Below the pieces are notes generated by a model. That model was not told the DNA's origin. It saw only the letters and a program-made list of their open reading frames with translations, and made no database searches. From positions 15,996,001 through 16,060,000 of the forward strand of contig NC_039478.1 of NCBI RefSeq assembly GCF_003590095.1: a DNA stretch of 64,000 bases, given 5' to 3'. Every line of letters starts with the position of its first letter. Position 1 is the stretch's first letter. This DNA comes from Trichoplusia ni. Taxonomy: Eukaryota > Arthropoda > Insecta > Lepidoptera > Noctuidae. The position numbers and the translations under genes are program-made. Positions 48,388 through 59,644 of the stretch are shown here, piece by piece.

Positions 48388-49083
48388 ATCCCACCAAAAA
48401 CATTAAATGTAAAAAAATGCCAAGTCTCTCGATGCAGTCTTTCCATCGTAAAAAGTTTTGAGATCTCATAGAAGCCAAGTCCTATTCAAAATATTTTGTA
48501 GTTATAAATCAACATTTAGTAATTGTATCAATAGTTTTCTTTATATTATAATTATAGTGACTTGGCAATGAGCACAAGAAGAAACAAATAAAACGGCATA
48601 TTTGTAGGAGTTGAAAGTTACACACACCGCATGCGTAAACATTAATATCACAAAATTAATTTTCTTTTGGTTTATCCGTGTCGTCCCAACCGAATTTCGG
48701 CAACGGCAGTCAGTCTTAGTGTACTCTCGATTCATTTACTTTCATAAAGCGATGGCCCGTAAGGTATTCTTAATTATTGTATTGGAGCATGTAGTCGGTA
48801 GTGACCATCATGATTCACACATAACAAATAATCTGATCACTGGTCTCGTCAGTAACATTTGCACATAATTCCAGGCATCAAGCAGCTTTTAATTTGTGCT
48901 CATTGCCAAGTCACTATAATTATAATATAAAGAAAACTATTGATACAATTACTAAATGTTGATTTATAACTACAAAATATTTTGAATAGGACTTGGCTTC
49001 TATGAGATCTCAAAACTTTTTACGATGGAAAGACTGCATCGAGAGACTTGGCATTTTTTTACATTTAATGTTTTTGGTGGGAT
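48388..49083. mobile_element. Foldback structure: perfect 190-bp inverted repeat with 316-bp spacer
   Basis: Left arm 48388-48577 and right arm 48894-49083 are exact reverse complements, checked in ten-base blocks across the whole arm with no mismatch or gap. Pairing continues outward to 48381/49090 with two mismatches. The spacer (48578-48893) holds an 85-codon plus frame (48611-48868) and an overlapping minus frame, neither recognised. No clear target-site duplication was found. Perfect arms mean recent origin, gene conversion, or an assembly effect. If transcribed it would form a long hairpin RNA. Confidence 0.85.
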
Positions 49084-49090
49084 CTCATTT

Positions 49091-49769
49091 ATTTTTTGTA
49101 AGTGTATTTCTTTCTTTTTTTTTAGGTGTCATAATTTCTAGGACTTCAGCTACTGCTTTGCTTAGAACCCATTCTCTATCTCTATCTCTTTTGTTTCTTC
49201 TCTGAGACTTCGTTACTTCTAATGTAAACAAGCTTAAACTTATATATATATGCATATATATATCTACTAACTTACAAACTATAGCTAAACTAAACTAAAT
49301 AACACGTAAAGTTCTCCGAATATCAATTATCACTACAATATTTTTTAGTTTCGAAATGGTTTTTCATAGACAGGTGGCGCTATCAAATGAAAATTATCGA
49401 ATTATTCTGAAGTACTACTTAGACTGCGCTTTGTAACGAAACCATAGCGCGATTCAGACACGTACAACGCCATCTATCGAGCGCGCATACAATATTTATC
49501 GCAATACAATGGAGTTTTAGCTTTATTAATTTAATGAATTATGAATTTTATGTATTAATTTGTATTAATGATAGTCTGTGTATTACATTTATATTATTCT
49601 TTTCTATTCTATGTATGTATTCATCCAATTGAATAGGTACTTAAACAACGAACAAAGTTAACAATTCAGTCAAAATCCATACATAATGTTCTTGCCAAAC
49701 CGCAAATATAAAATTGTTTTCTATGGCATATTATTTTTTAATGTTTTTATAATTTTTCCTTTATATGTG
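49091..49769. other. Unassigned AT-rich DNA
   Basis: Contains an alternating (TA)n tract interrupted by TGCA at about 49241-49262. No gene recognised. The frame at 48993-49205 begins inside the foldback arm and is dismissed. Confidence 0.5.
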
Positions 49770-50115
49770 GCTAAGGACCTATCTTGGTGCAAAATTTGAA
49801 GTTTCTAAGTCTGCTAGAAGTACCTTAGATTTTTGATGATCTGTCAGTGAGTCAGTGAGTGACAAAATGGTGTAACTTTGATCGACCGTAACTCCTAAAC
49901 CATTAATTCAATTGGCATGTAATTTCGAACTTAAGTTTGTTCTAATGCCTACTATTATTCCCCGAAAAGCTAAACTCCTAGCTTTGTCCACGTCGAAGAT
50001 ACAGGGGGGGCGAAACAGCCGCGAATCGCTTCGAGAAAAGATGGTACGGCCGTGCCCGTTTTGCTCGAGACTTGGCAGGGGCACTGCCGTGCCCTCAGAT
50101 AAATATAAATAAAAA
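49770..50115 (+). repeat. Probable interspersed repeat, ~345 bp
   Basis: Includes 'gatctgtcagtgagtcagtg', 'ctttgatcgaccgtaactcc' and a GC-rich end ('acggccgtgcccgttttgct', 'ggcaggggcactgccgtgcc'). The phrases are familiar from repeats near moth genes, but I cannot name it and no second copy is in the window. The 66-codon frame 49912-50112 is within it. Confidence 0.4.
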
Positions 50116-53100
50116 TTAATTATATTATGGACTCTACTTAATGATGATATATTATTGATGATGATATTATTTATGATACAATAAATATAAATCTCGGCAG
50201 ATTAGCGAAATATAGAGTAGGTATACAGTACCGATATAATATTATATGAAATGTATTTCTTGTAATTCGCATTAACTCTCGCGAAATAGGTACGTGTTGC
50301 TTTGTGAGTGTTTCAAACATAACAAGGAAAATAATTCAGCCCATTAAAAATAAAATTCGTGATTAATTAATAATAGTGAATTTAAAAACGAACTTAAACG
50401 AGACGATTACTCATAACTTAGCATAATGATATATACTATACCTCAATAAAAACAAATTATTTCTAATATGTATAATGCTTACACGACAAACTGACAATCC
50501 ATTAAATACTCAAACGGACAAATAAAGTAACCGGCTCTTAAAAGCTATAATGCCGAACTAGACGATTCGTTGAACTAAACCAAAACAAATCCCATTTACT
50601 TTGCAAGCACGTCCATAAGTTGGTCGCAAAATAAGCAATTAAAGAAATAAACATCGTTATTCGACTAATACAGTTTTATTGAGCCATTATTAGCTCAAGC
50701 ACTCACGTGTAAACCCTTGTTTTCATGTCAACCATTAGCATTTAGTGATGTACGCGTGTTTTTTTGTCGACATGTAATTTTTGCTATATTTTTTTTTCAA
50801 AGTGAATTTCCTGTTTTATAGTTCCGTAGTTTGTTTTATGTTATCAATATTTGTTTGAAATATTTAAACAATTTCCTCTAAAAATATGCTTAAAGGGTTC
50901 ATCAATAGTACCGTATACCAGATAACTTGTAATAGTAGATTCATTTTTATGTTCAGTAATTATCGAATGATACAATACATAATGATGATATGTTACGGTT
51001 TAGGTCAAACTATGAATAAATCTTAGGGAAAAATATTTTCAACGTATTCGATACAAAAAATCGCAAAGCTACTGGATATTGTAAGGCACAACACTGACGC
51101 TTAATAATTTGGCATCTGTCGCCTATCGATAACACACATCGACACATCACTATCGCCTGTGTTCAGGGGCACATATTGCGTCAGGGTTGCCACGTAGGAA
51201 AATGCGCTGGCGACAACGAAATTGCAATATGGCTCGCACCGTAAGCATGTGATTACATACGGCTTGTAACATAGAGGTAATGTTTTACTAGAAATGTACC
51301 ATATTTGTGTCATGGCGGCCCTAGGGGACATTTACAAAGAAAATGTATGTGTTCACGTAAATGCATATGTATTGAGGCTGATGTTAATGTCCATATGTTG
51401 TATGTATATTAGTACCATATTGTTATTACTCTATTCATGTAGAATAGAGTAATAGCGATATGTTCTGAGAAATTAATAATGTATGCTTAGAGGGAGTGTA
51501 GAGTTCTACTTATTCAATTCAGAATGACGAATAGTCGGCATAATTTTAATCCCAAAATATATTATATCCAGATATTTTGGTTAGCTATCAAATATATTGT
51601 TCGGTAACGTGCTATGTGTAAACAAATCAGTATTATGTTGAGCCCGAATTGTCAAGTTTTGCTTTGGAAAAAATACTTTTGTGAAGTGTACAAAAATAAA
51701 AATAGAGCTTCACCGACATAACTTCTTAATTAGTCATATATTAGTTAAGTCAACATTATTTATATCATTACCAAAAGATAAGCTGAATATATTACGAAAT
51801 AAAGCGTGACTCGGCTAACTTACGTTTAGCGAGGTATTAGCTAACCCCTCATCTACAAAAAAAAACTGCAGTTCATTTTAAGTATCCTATACCTTTTTAA
51901 CTATTAACTAATTGAGTTACAATCATTCCCTTATCCATCGAAAATGTTGTTCTCATAGTATTAGTTGTCTCATTAATTTTGAGACATAACATCACTCAAC
52001 ATGTTATAAAGAATCATGTACCAAAAAATAAAACGCTTTTCGCCAAGATTGGAGGAACCAGCTAAGATGTATCGCGTCTTTTCACAAAATATAAGAAGGC
52101 AGTTTATTGTAAAGACGATATAAGATATTAAATGAGATATAAACCCCATATTCATTGCTCTCCTGCCACGTTTTAACGTAATGATATTGGGATTGTGAAA
52201 GGGAGACAGGGCTCTACACAAAGTAGAACGGCATCTCTCTTCCACAGCTGAAATAATATCACTTGAAAAGGTGGCAGTAGGCTTTGGTAACTAAGGCAGT
52301 ACTATAGGAGTTATTACGCGAAAGTCAAAAGGCTTAAGGGGAGTTGATCTGACAATCTTTTGATGAAAGATATCGGATGAATGTTGAGCTTTTAAAAAAA
52401 ACATATAGATACAGAAGGTCTTTTTGAAGTAGGTTTAAAATAAGATATACTTACAAAGGTGCTGCTTGTGACGCAAAGTTTATGTTTTCAAAAATTATCT
52501 TTTTACAATACGGAGAAAACATAGGAGAAACCGCAGGGTTACCTAGTTTTTCAAGTCCAATTAACCAGCTAGACCTAGTAAATTATATAACCTTAAAATA
52601 CCTAGGCAGTACATTATCAAAATGAATGACTTACATAAAATATTTTAATTTCTCTCCAACGTTTTAATATTTTTACCACAATATGTAAAATTACCCAGTG
52701 CTTGGCACAGGTAAACGTTTTACGGCGCCCCGTTACCGTTTCTAGTAATAAACACACAAGCCAAGGGTTTTAACTTATGACTTTCATATGTAAATTTATT
52801 GCAGTCAACGTTGGGCTAATTTGTATCATAAATTTCGCTATACTTGTCTCTATGGGTATTTGAAGCGATATATACGAGTATGTAGAATGAAATTATTAAA
52901 ATTTGTATGTTTTAAAATGAAATTTATCATTTTGACATTATAATTTTGTGATGTATCGAACGGTGAAATTGAGCTGAAGTATTTCGGAATGATATTAAAT
53001 TTTGATCTATACGATAACTTTTAAAGTAGTCCTAATGGAAAAAATAAAAAAAATATGTAATTAACAATAAAATATTAAAATTATTCAACACAAACAGTTG

Positions 53101-53673
53101 CAGTTCCATGAAATGAAATACCAATTAAAATATGTAACATACTTAATTATTATAGTTGAATAATCTCTAAATGATTTTACGAAATACCCATTCAAACAAA
53201 CAACTCTCGCACCATTCAATTTCAAACCTTTTACTAACGCAATATAGTTGAAATTGCAATGAGATTTTTGCTTGCTTTGTAAAGGTCAAAATTCATATGG
53301 TATGTACAACTATTAGCGGAATAGTGTGCATTATAATTCAGTAATACCTACTATGTTATAATAATTAGTCTTAATTATCTAATGAATAAAATCATCTTGT
53401 CACGGTGTATGTAATTGAACTTCTCCTAAACGACTAAACCTATTCTCATGAAATGAATTTTATTCTGACGATCAGATTTTTCACATCTCTTAATGTTAAG
53501 GGTGGTCTAATACTCAGTTGTTAGGTAATGTAAAAAAAAAAATATATTTTATGTTACAGCATACAAAATACACGGACTTAGATATCTTGTAAAACAATTA
53601 TCAAAATCTTTTATGTGGAAAAAACTTAGTGGTTCTAAAAATCGCATTTTCACACAACTATAAAGTACTAAAT
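50116..53673. other. Unassigned AT-rich DNA
   Basis: No gene recognised. A GC-richer patch at 51090-51330 contains TATCGATA (51124-51131), a minus-strand CAACCCTG near 51185 and a 76-codon minus frame of no known family. The segment 52195-52250 shares words such as 'gagacagggctctac' and 'gcatctctcttccac' with other parts of the window. Confidence 0.45.
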
Positions 53674-53740
53674 GAGAATAGAATCCACGACCTCCGGTAT
53701 ATCAGTCGGAGCCATTAACCACTAGACCAACAGGTGAATC
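53674..53740 (-). repeat. tRNA-like SINE head
   Basis: On the minus strand TTGGTCTAGTGGTTAATGGC is followed by the decayed B box GTGGATTCTATTC. It matches the copy at 36378-36445. Confidence 0.6.
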
Positions 53741-55330
53741 TTACTGGAGCTAAATGCATTAGTAGATTTAGAACTAATGTCATTAAAAGTCCATCTATCC
53801 GAAATTTGTCTTCGTATCGCGATAGTTTTGCTAGTATATTGCTAAGTTTGTAGTTGATAGTACACTAAACTTGCACTAAACTTCTAGCACTGTAATTTGT
53901 ATTTTCGTTGCTTTTATTATCAAGAGTGACTTTTCAAATATATTCGGCAGATACCTAAACGATCGACAAGACGTTACAATAATTCTTATTTCACTATATC
54001 CTGTCCATGCCTTGTTTAAGTAATAAAATAAATAAATGTTAAGGAAGTCTCGGAAATACATATTTATAACGCAACGGAAATTTTTTATCTAGCCCTCTGT
54101 GTCCCACTGCTAGGAAAAGGCCTCTCCCGAAATAAATAGCTTTGCGTATCTAAGAGACAAAAAAAAACATACGCAATAAACAAAGTATTAAATTTACAAA
54201 AAACGTCTCAAAATAATGAAAGAATTTAAGTTAATATTTAAAATAAGAAAGCTATTAAGGGTCTAGACAGTTACCTTAAGCTAGCAACTCATCTAAAATT
54301 AAAACAAGAAAGAAGAAATTTGAATACCACTTAAAGTTTGTTACCTATCCTATTTTTTGTCTGAACTTTATGCCTAGGATAAAAAGGGGATAAGTCTCAT
54401 TTTTAATGCATTTAGATTTGCAGTCATAAAATCGGTTCATAGTTCAAGATTCAGCGCATTTTAGTCTGACTAGGATTACCTACATGTATGTACATATATA
54501 TATAATTAAAATGCTTTGTTTGTCAATGTCTCGTAATTTCAATGTCTATCCTAAACCAAATTCTTAACTGTCAAGAACGCGGCGCGCACGTGTTCAGAAA
54601 TCGCAAAAGATGCGTGATGACCTATACTATTCGATTGTGAATGCCTTGCCGAGTGTATAATTCACTAATAGTTATAGTTTAAGATATCCCACTGATAAAC
54701 ACAGGCTATTTTCAGTATTTGGAAGGTTTGAGTATTGATTGTCACGCTAGGTCAATGCAGGTTAGCGATTTTAGACTTTAATATTGGAATCCTATTTTCA
54801 TCATAATTATTTCTCAATTTTTCGAAAAATGACTTCGGTAATTTTCTTTTTTTACTTACTTGTACGTAGGTACAACCCATTACGACGTACCGACTTTACG
54901 CATTGCGTGAAAATACCCGAAATATAAAAAAAATAACGTCAAAACTTAAGTACAAGTTCTGATCTCTGATCTTTCTGGATTACGCCATGACAAACAGAGT
55001 TCATGCAAACACATCGACGTAAGAGCCAAGTGTTTGACTAATATCTTCGCAAGTACGACACACAAACATTTTAAAACTAGCCTGAATAAAAGTTATAGAA
55101 TCAAACAAAGCCAGGACGAAAACTAGTACAAATGTATGATGAAGTAAAATCATAAAAATATTTATAGCTCAACTACCTATAGGGCTCTTGTTTTATCGAA
55201 AGCCCTAAATATTATGGGTCTGTATCGTCAATACTGATATAAAATCAAATTGGAAAGCATCAAATTTTCGATGGCGAATTGATTTACGATCCAACTTTTA
55301 TTTATTGCCTATTTATGTAGGTTATCCTAA
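53741..55330. other. Unassigned DNA with repeat fragments
   Basis: Fragments of the 'cccactgctgg / ggaaggtttgag' family are at 54091-54135 ('gtcccactgctaggaaaagg') and ~54715-54850 ('ggaaggtttgagtattgatt'). No gene recognised. Confidence 0.5.
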
Positions 55331-55500
55331 AGTGACTGCACGGGTAGCCAAGTGTGTGTGAGTTCGGTCCCTCGTACGTCAAGCGTTTGTGTGATTCACG
55401 AACGCTTGTCCTAAGATTGGGTGTCTTGTGCAAGTGACTTAAATTTTTGTGTGTTCATGTGACCGACACGATAATTAAATACGTTAGTCTGGAGTCCTTT
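55331..55500 (+). repeat. Probable SINE-like repeat
   Basis: Reads 'gactgcacgggtagccaagt', 'gtcaagcgtttgtgtgattc' and 'acgaacgcttgtcctaag', then 'gggtgtcttgtgcaagtgac' and 'ttcatgtgaccgacacga'. The middle words recur in part at 13985-14008. A B-box-like GAGTTCGGTCC is present. Confidence 0.45.
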
Positions 55501-55904
55501 TTTAGACAAATAACAAATAAATGGGACTAAAATAATAATTCAATTTAAATTTTATAATTAATTATTCTCACGATGGTTACTATCAAAATAAAGAACGAAA
55601 TTAATTATTTCGATCAGTTTCTTAACTTCAGTGACTTACTTTTGCTCAATATAAAAATATATAAGTTAAAAGAAATTTCTCATACATTTCTGACCTAATA
55701 TGTGCTCTCCCAAAGGGTATGAGGCAGCCTTTATTTTATTTCCATATATAAGGTATGGAATTGAGTTTACGTCAAATGCGTAGTATATGTGAAATGTGAT
55801 GTGTGCGTGAATGTACTTGATGATGTGCTAGTGTTTGTAAGTGTTTATTAAGTTTTAAATGTAGTTATTCGAGTGGCATCAGAAAGGTTTTTATATTATT
55901 CCTA

Positions 55905-55995
55905 CCTGTAGTTCTATTGCTAGGTATCAGCGCTCTTCCATATTGGAAAGGTTTGAGTATTGAGGGTTGGCGATTCCAAATTACAATAGGTAACA
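55905..55995 (+). repeat. 'ggaaaggtttgag' repeat fragment
   Basis: 'ttctattgctaggtatcagc', 'ggaaaggtttgagtattg' and 'gggttggcgattccaaatta' follow the order seen at 13826-14008. The 68-codon frame at 55917 lies over it. Confidence 0.5.
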
Positions 55996-56504
55996 TTATT
56001 CTTTTTTTAATTACGAGTATAAGTGGTATGTCGGTTAATTCTCGGTCTGATTATAATATCAAAATAGCTTCAGCAGTTAGAACAATAAAACGCAAAAAAC
56101 TCTTTCAAATCAAATTTGTGTGACTTTAATGAAAAAATAATTATTCAAACAATAGTGTATCTTTTTTCAGCTTCCATAGTTTCAGAATTGTAAACACAAT
56201 CGCATAGTCTGCGGTGAGGTCAGATCCAGTTCACGCCGAGCTGTGAATTTTTAACAGCACCAGTCAGACTGCTAACCTGACACTTAGACAGTATTAACCA
56301 AAAAACTGATTTGTAAATCTAAATCTAAAGCTTCCATTGCTCCACTGAATACCTTGCAAAAAAAACTGGTCAAGTGAAAAGAAAAATAAAACGGTTGGGT
56401 ATAAAATTAATTTGTTGCACCCAAAATAATTTCGGTATGTAGGGTGTATACAATCACGCTATCGCTAATAAGAGCAGAGCAGTACAGCGAAATGATATAA
56501 AACA

Positions 56505-56767
56505 ACTAGCTGTTGCCCGCGACTTCGTCCCCTTGGGTAAAAGATATATGTAAGTTATGATTTATACCTGCCCGGTTTTTTTCACATTTTCTATTGTATT
56601 TGAGCTCCTATTAGTCGCAGCGTGATGGTTTATAGCCTAAAGCCTTCCTCGATGAATGGTCTATTCAACACAAAAATATTTTGCCAACAATTTGGGCCAG
56701 TAGTTCCTGAGATTAGCGCGTTCAAACAAACAAAAAAACTCTTCAGCTTTATATATTAGTATAGATT
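56505..56767 (+). repeat. 'ctagctgttgcccgcg' repeat, near full-length copy
   Basis: Starts 'actagctgttgcccgcgact', contains 'attagtcgcagcgtgatggt' and 'cctcgatgaatggtctattc', and ends 'cttcagctttatatattagt'. It is the best preserved copy in the window. Confidence 0.72.
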
Positions 56768-56837
56768 AGAAATCATCACTTTTGAGCATGCGCTGCGTCG
56801 ACACTTTTACGTAAAAAAAATTGCCTCATACTTTGAC

Positions 56838-56871
56838 AATCACGCGGACGAAGTCGCGGGTAACAGCTAGC
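56838..56871 (-). repeat. 'ctagctgttgcccgcg' repeat, inverted head fragment
   Basis: On the minus strand reads 'gctagctgttacccgcgact' then 'tcgtccgcgtg'. It lies 70 bp from the plus-strand copy at 56505-56767, in opposite orientation. Confidence 0.6.
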
Positions 56872-57189
56872 ACAGTTGAAGACAATACATTCAACTGTAG
56901 AAGCGTTTTAATAAAGAAGTAATTAGTACAACTCGAGACAATTGGAGTAATAAACATAATCCTCTATTGGATGTAATTTAGGGTGACACTTTTATCACGT
57001 CAAGAAAATATCAGCTATATTAAGACATAAAGATTATGAGCACAAAGCGACGACCGGCGTTCAGACAGACTAATATAATGATATTATATTTTATAATAAC
57101 TTTTTTTGCAAATAAATACAAATAATAATGTTATGCTTGTTAATTAATAAACATAGTATAAAAAGAGTATTTATTTTTCTGTGATTTTA

Positions 57190-57218
57190 ATATTTGGTCC
57201 TTTCCCTGGACCAAATAT
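57190..57218. repeat. Short hairpin, 11-bp stem
   Basis: ATATTTGGTCC (57190-57200) is reversed at 57208-57218 around loop TTTCCCT. Short enough that chance is possible. Confidence 0.7.
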
Positions 57219-57398
57219 CGAAAACACCAAACATACTCGTATTGTAATGTAAAGAAAATCTGTTGTTCATTCTTGTTTTCAAATTCCGATGTACAGTTTA
57301 CTTTGAACTGTAGGTACTTTTTTCATTAATTCAACAGTGGACGGTCCCTAACTAACCAAAGGTAGAACGGAAAGTTCCAGAACTTTGTTTTTTGTTAG

Positions 57399-59642
57399 TT
57401 AATTAGTGTTAAAGACAACCAGGGAATCGAGCACTAGCCCAAGGTGTCGCATAGTGCGACCTATTTCTATTCTGACCCCACTCACAAGGATGTGAGACCC
57501 TGCTGGAGGAGCCTTTCGGGGTCCATGAAAGACCAAGGCTTCTGACTTCTCTAAAGCCACGTCCAGACCCAGCATTTTAATGCGATTTACAATCTGTGCT
57601 ACTCCTGCCGTTGCAAGATGTACCACCTCACGGAATGATACTCCCTTCGACAGTACAAGTGTATCATCAGCGTAACAGTTTACACTTACTACTGGAAGAG
57701 TAGGACATCGCAAAACCCAGTCATACCCTATATTCCATAGCAATGGACCAAGCACCGAACCCTGAGGAACTCCACAGGACATCTGCCGTGAAGAACGTCC
57801 ACTTCTACTTTCGTATAATACTGCTCTTCCTTCTAGGTACGCCGCTATTATACGACGGAGGTACGCAGGCACTTCGTGATAAAGGAGAGCTTCTTTAATG
57901 ATACTCCACGGTAGAGTATTGAAAGCATTGACTATATCTAACGACACTGCCAACAACACTCCACCGCTCGATACTGTCTCGTCCGAAAGTGCTTTTATAC
58001 GCTGGATAGCGTCAATCGTGGAGCGATTCTTTCGAAATCCAAACTGGTTATCGGAAAGATCGGGTCCTACTCTCGATAAGTGCTCAACAAGGCGAGCGGC
58101 GATAATCCGCTCAAAGAGTTTCCCAATCTCATCCAGCAACACTATAGGTCGGTACGCAGATGGAGAGTCTACGGGTCGCCCATCTTTGCGAAGTAACACC
58201 AGCTTACCCTCTTTCGACAGCTGCGGAAATTCACCTCGTTGCAGGCACGCGTCGAACAATCTCCGTACTCGTGGCCTCAGAGTCCCAAGTGCTATTGCCA
58301 GCACTCGGCCAGGCACTCCATCGGGGCCAGGAGCGGTACTCTTTTTTTTCAGTCGCGCCTCAGCTGCAGTAAACTCTGCACAGGTTATCTCAGGCGCAAT
58401 CAAGCCAGAGTCATTAATAAGGTCATTATGAGAACACATCAGAGGAGATACATGAATGGACCTAGTTGGGAAAAGGGCAGTGATCACTCGCTCCAGGAAT
58501 TGGGGCTCGAGCGTCTGCGCGATTGGAGGAGCCCTCGACCGAAGCTTTCCACGCACCATACGATACGGACGACCCCAGGGATTCAGATCAAGCGACGCCA
58601 GCAATTCCTTCCTAGCCGCATCCTTTGCCTGACAAATGGCTGCTTGAAGGGCTATCTTCGCCTCGCGGTAATTTTCATATAATCGAGCCTCAAGGTCACG
58701 ATCAGTGGTTCTCCTTCTACGTTGTCGAGTATACTCGCGCCTCTTTATTATGCACGCCGAACGCAAATTCGATAACTCTTGAGACCACCAATAAACCTGG
58801 CGTCTCGGTGGAAGTGGTCTGGACCGGGGCATAGCCGCATCACATATTCGCGACATTGCGTGTCTGAGCCAAAGGGCCTCTTCATTGACATCCGAGGACA
58901 CAGCTCTTGGAGCAATCCAGGCTTCGACAATAGCTGCTTCTTTGACAATGTCGAAGTCTAGCTTGCTTAGTGTCCATCGTGGAAATGATGATGTGAACGC
59001 TCTTATCGTAGATGTTGGCGCGGCTGGGGTGGCCACTTCAAACGTTATGTAACGGTGGTCTGAAAGTGTTTCAACCTGGTCAAGTACTTGCCAACTTCGC
59101 ACACTGCTTGCAACTGTAGGATTAGCAATGGACAGATCCACAATTGAACCCCCTTGCCGCCGCACGCACGTCTGCACTGTACCTCTGTTGAGGAGGCACA
59201 AATCCATCTCTAGAAGCCACTCTTCCATTAGGACACCACGGGCATCAGTAGCGGGAGAACCCCAAGTCGTTGATTTAGCGTTGAAGTCCCCTAGAATCAA
59301 AATTGGGAGTGGCCGATTTTGCTGAATCAAAGCGCCTACACTGCTAAGAAATGCTTCAAATTCTGCGAGTACTCTGTTGGGTGAAAAGTACACTCCTAGA
59401 ACCAGTAAACCTCCCACCAAAGCCGCTGCACAGCCAGGACGTTGTGAGATGACTTGTAGAGGAGTTCGCGCCGTTATAGCTACCAAGCCTGTAGAATCGC
59501 CAAGCCAGTAGTCACTAGGAGGGACAAAATATGGTTCGGCAATTGCCGCTACATCTATTGACAAATCCGCAATGGTTTGGATCAGTAGATCCTGTGCCCT
59601 TGCGCAGTGGTTTAGGTTTGTTTGTAAAAATCGAAGAGCCAT
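57399..59642 (-). CDS. R1-clade ORF2: endonuclease-reverse transcriptase, C-terminus missing
   Basis: The 747-codon product starts two bases after the ORF1 stop. An apurinic-type endonuclease spans ~1-200: N9, E36, GDFNAKSTTWG at 118-128, IVDLS near D169 and SDHRY at 194-198. Reverse transcriptase spans ~435-740: APGPDGVPG (437-445), YRPIVLLDEIGKLFER (497-512), GFRKNRST (535-542), SLDIVNAFNTLPW with catalytic D569, GVPQGSVLGP (624-633), YADD (657-660) and HLGLVLD (733-739). Known R1-clade ORF2 proteins are about 1000-1100 residues with a C-terminal zinc-binding region. Here the family match ends near residue 740 and LVVFNTN plus stop is added from flanking DNA. Family role: nicks target DNA and reverse-transcribes element RNA there. 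This copy is probably unable to complete insertion, although its RT core looks intact. Confidence 0.92.
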   Translation of the reverse strand: MALRFLQTNLNHCARAQDLLIQTIADLSIDVAAIAEPYFVPPSDYWLGDSTGLVAITARTPLQVISQRPGCAAALVGGLLVLGVYFSPNRVLAEFEAFLSSVGALIQQNRPLPILILGDFNAKSTTWGSPATDARGVLMEEWLLEMDLCLLNRGTVQTCVRRQGGSIVDLSIANPTVASSVRSWQVLDQVETLSDHRYITFEVATPAAPTSTIRAFTSSFPRWTLSKLDFDIVKEAAIVEAWIAPRAVSSDVNEEALWLRHAMSRICDAAMPRSRPLPPRRQVYWWSQELSNLRSACIIKRREYTRQRRRRTTDRDLEARLYENYREAKIALQAAICQAKDAARKELLASLDLNPWGRPYRMVRGKLRSRAPPIAQTLEPQFLERVITALFPTRSIHVSPLMCSHNDLINDSGLIAPEITCAEFTAAEARLKKKSTAPGPDGVPGRVLAIALGTLRPRVRRLFDACLQRGEFPQLSKEGKLVLLRKDGRPVDSPSAYRPIVLLDEIGKLFERIIAARLVEHLSRVGPDLSDNQFGFRKNRSTIDAIQRIKALSDETVSSGGVLLAVSLDIVNAFNTLPWSIIKEALLYHEVPAYLRRIIAAYLEGRAVLYESRSGRSSRQMSCGVPQGSVLGPLLWNIGYDWVLRCPTLPVVSVNCYADDTLVLSKGVSFREVVHLATAGVAQIVNRIKMLGLDVALEKSEALVFHGPRKAPPAGSHILVSGVRIEIGRTMRHLGLVLDSLVVFNTN

Positions 59643-59644
59643 AC

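Noticed and set aside
48611..48868. 85-codon frame in the foldback spacer as its transposase
   Set aside because: Too short, no catalytic motif, and an overlapping frame exists on the other strand.
57898..58431. 177-codon plus-strand frame and several others at 57898-61640
   Set aside because: They are antisense shadows of the R1-clade ORF1 and ORF2, which carry clear domain motifs on the minus strand.
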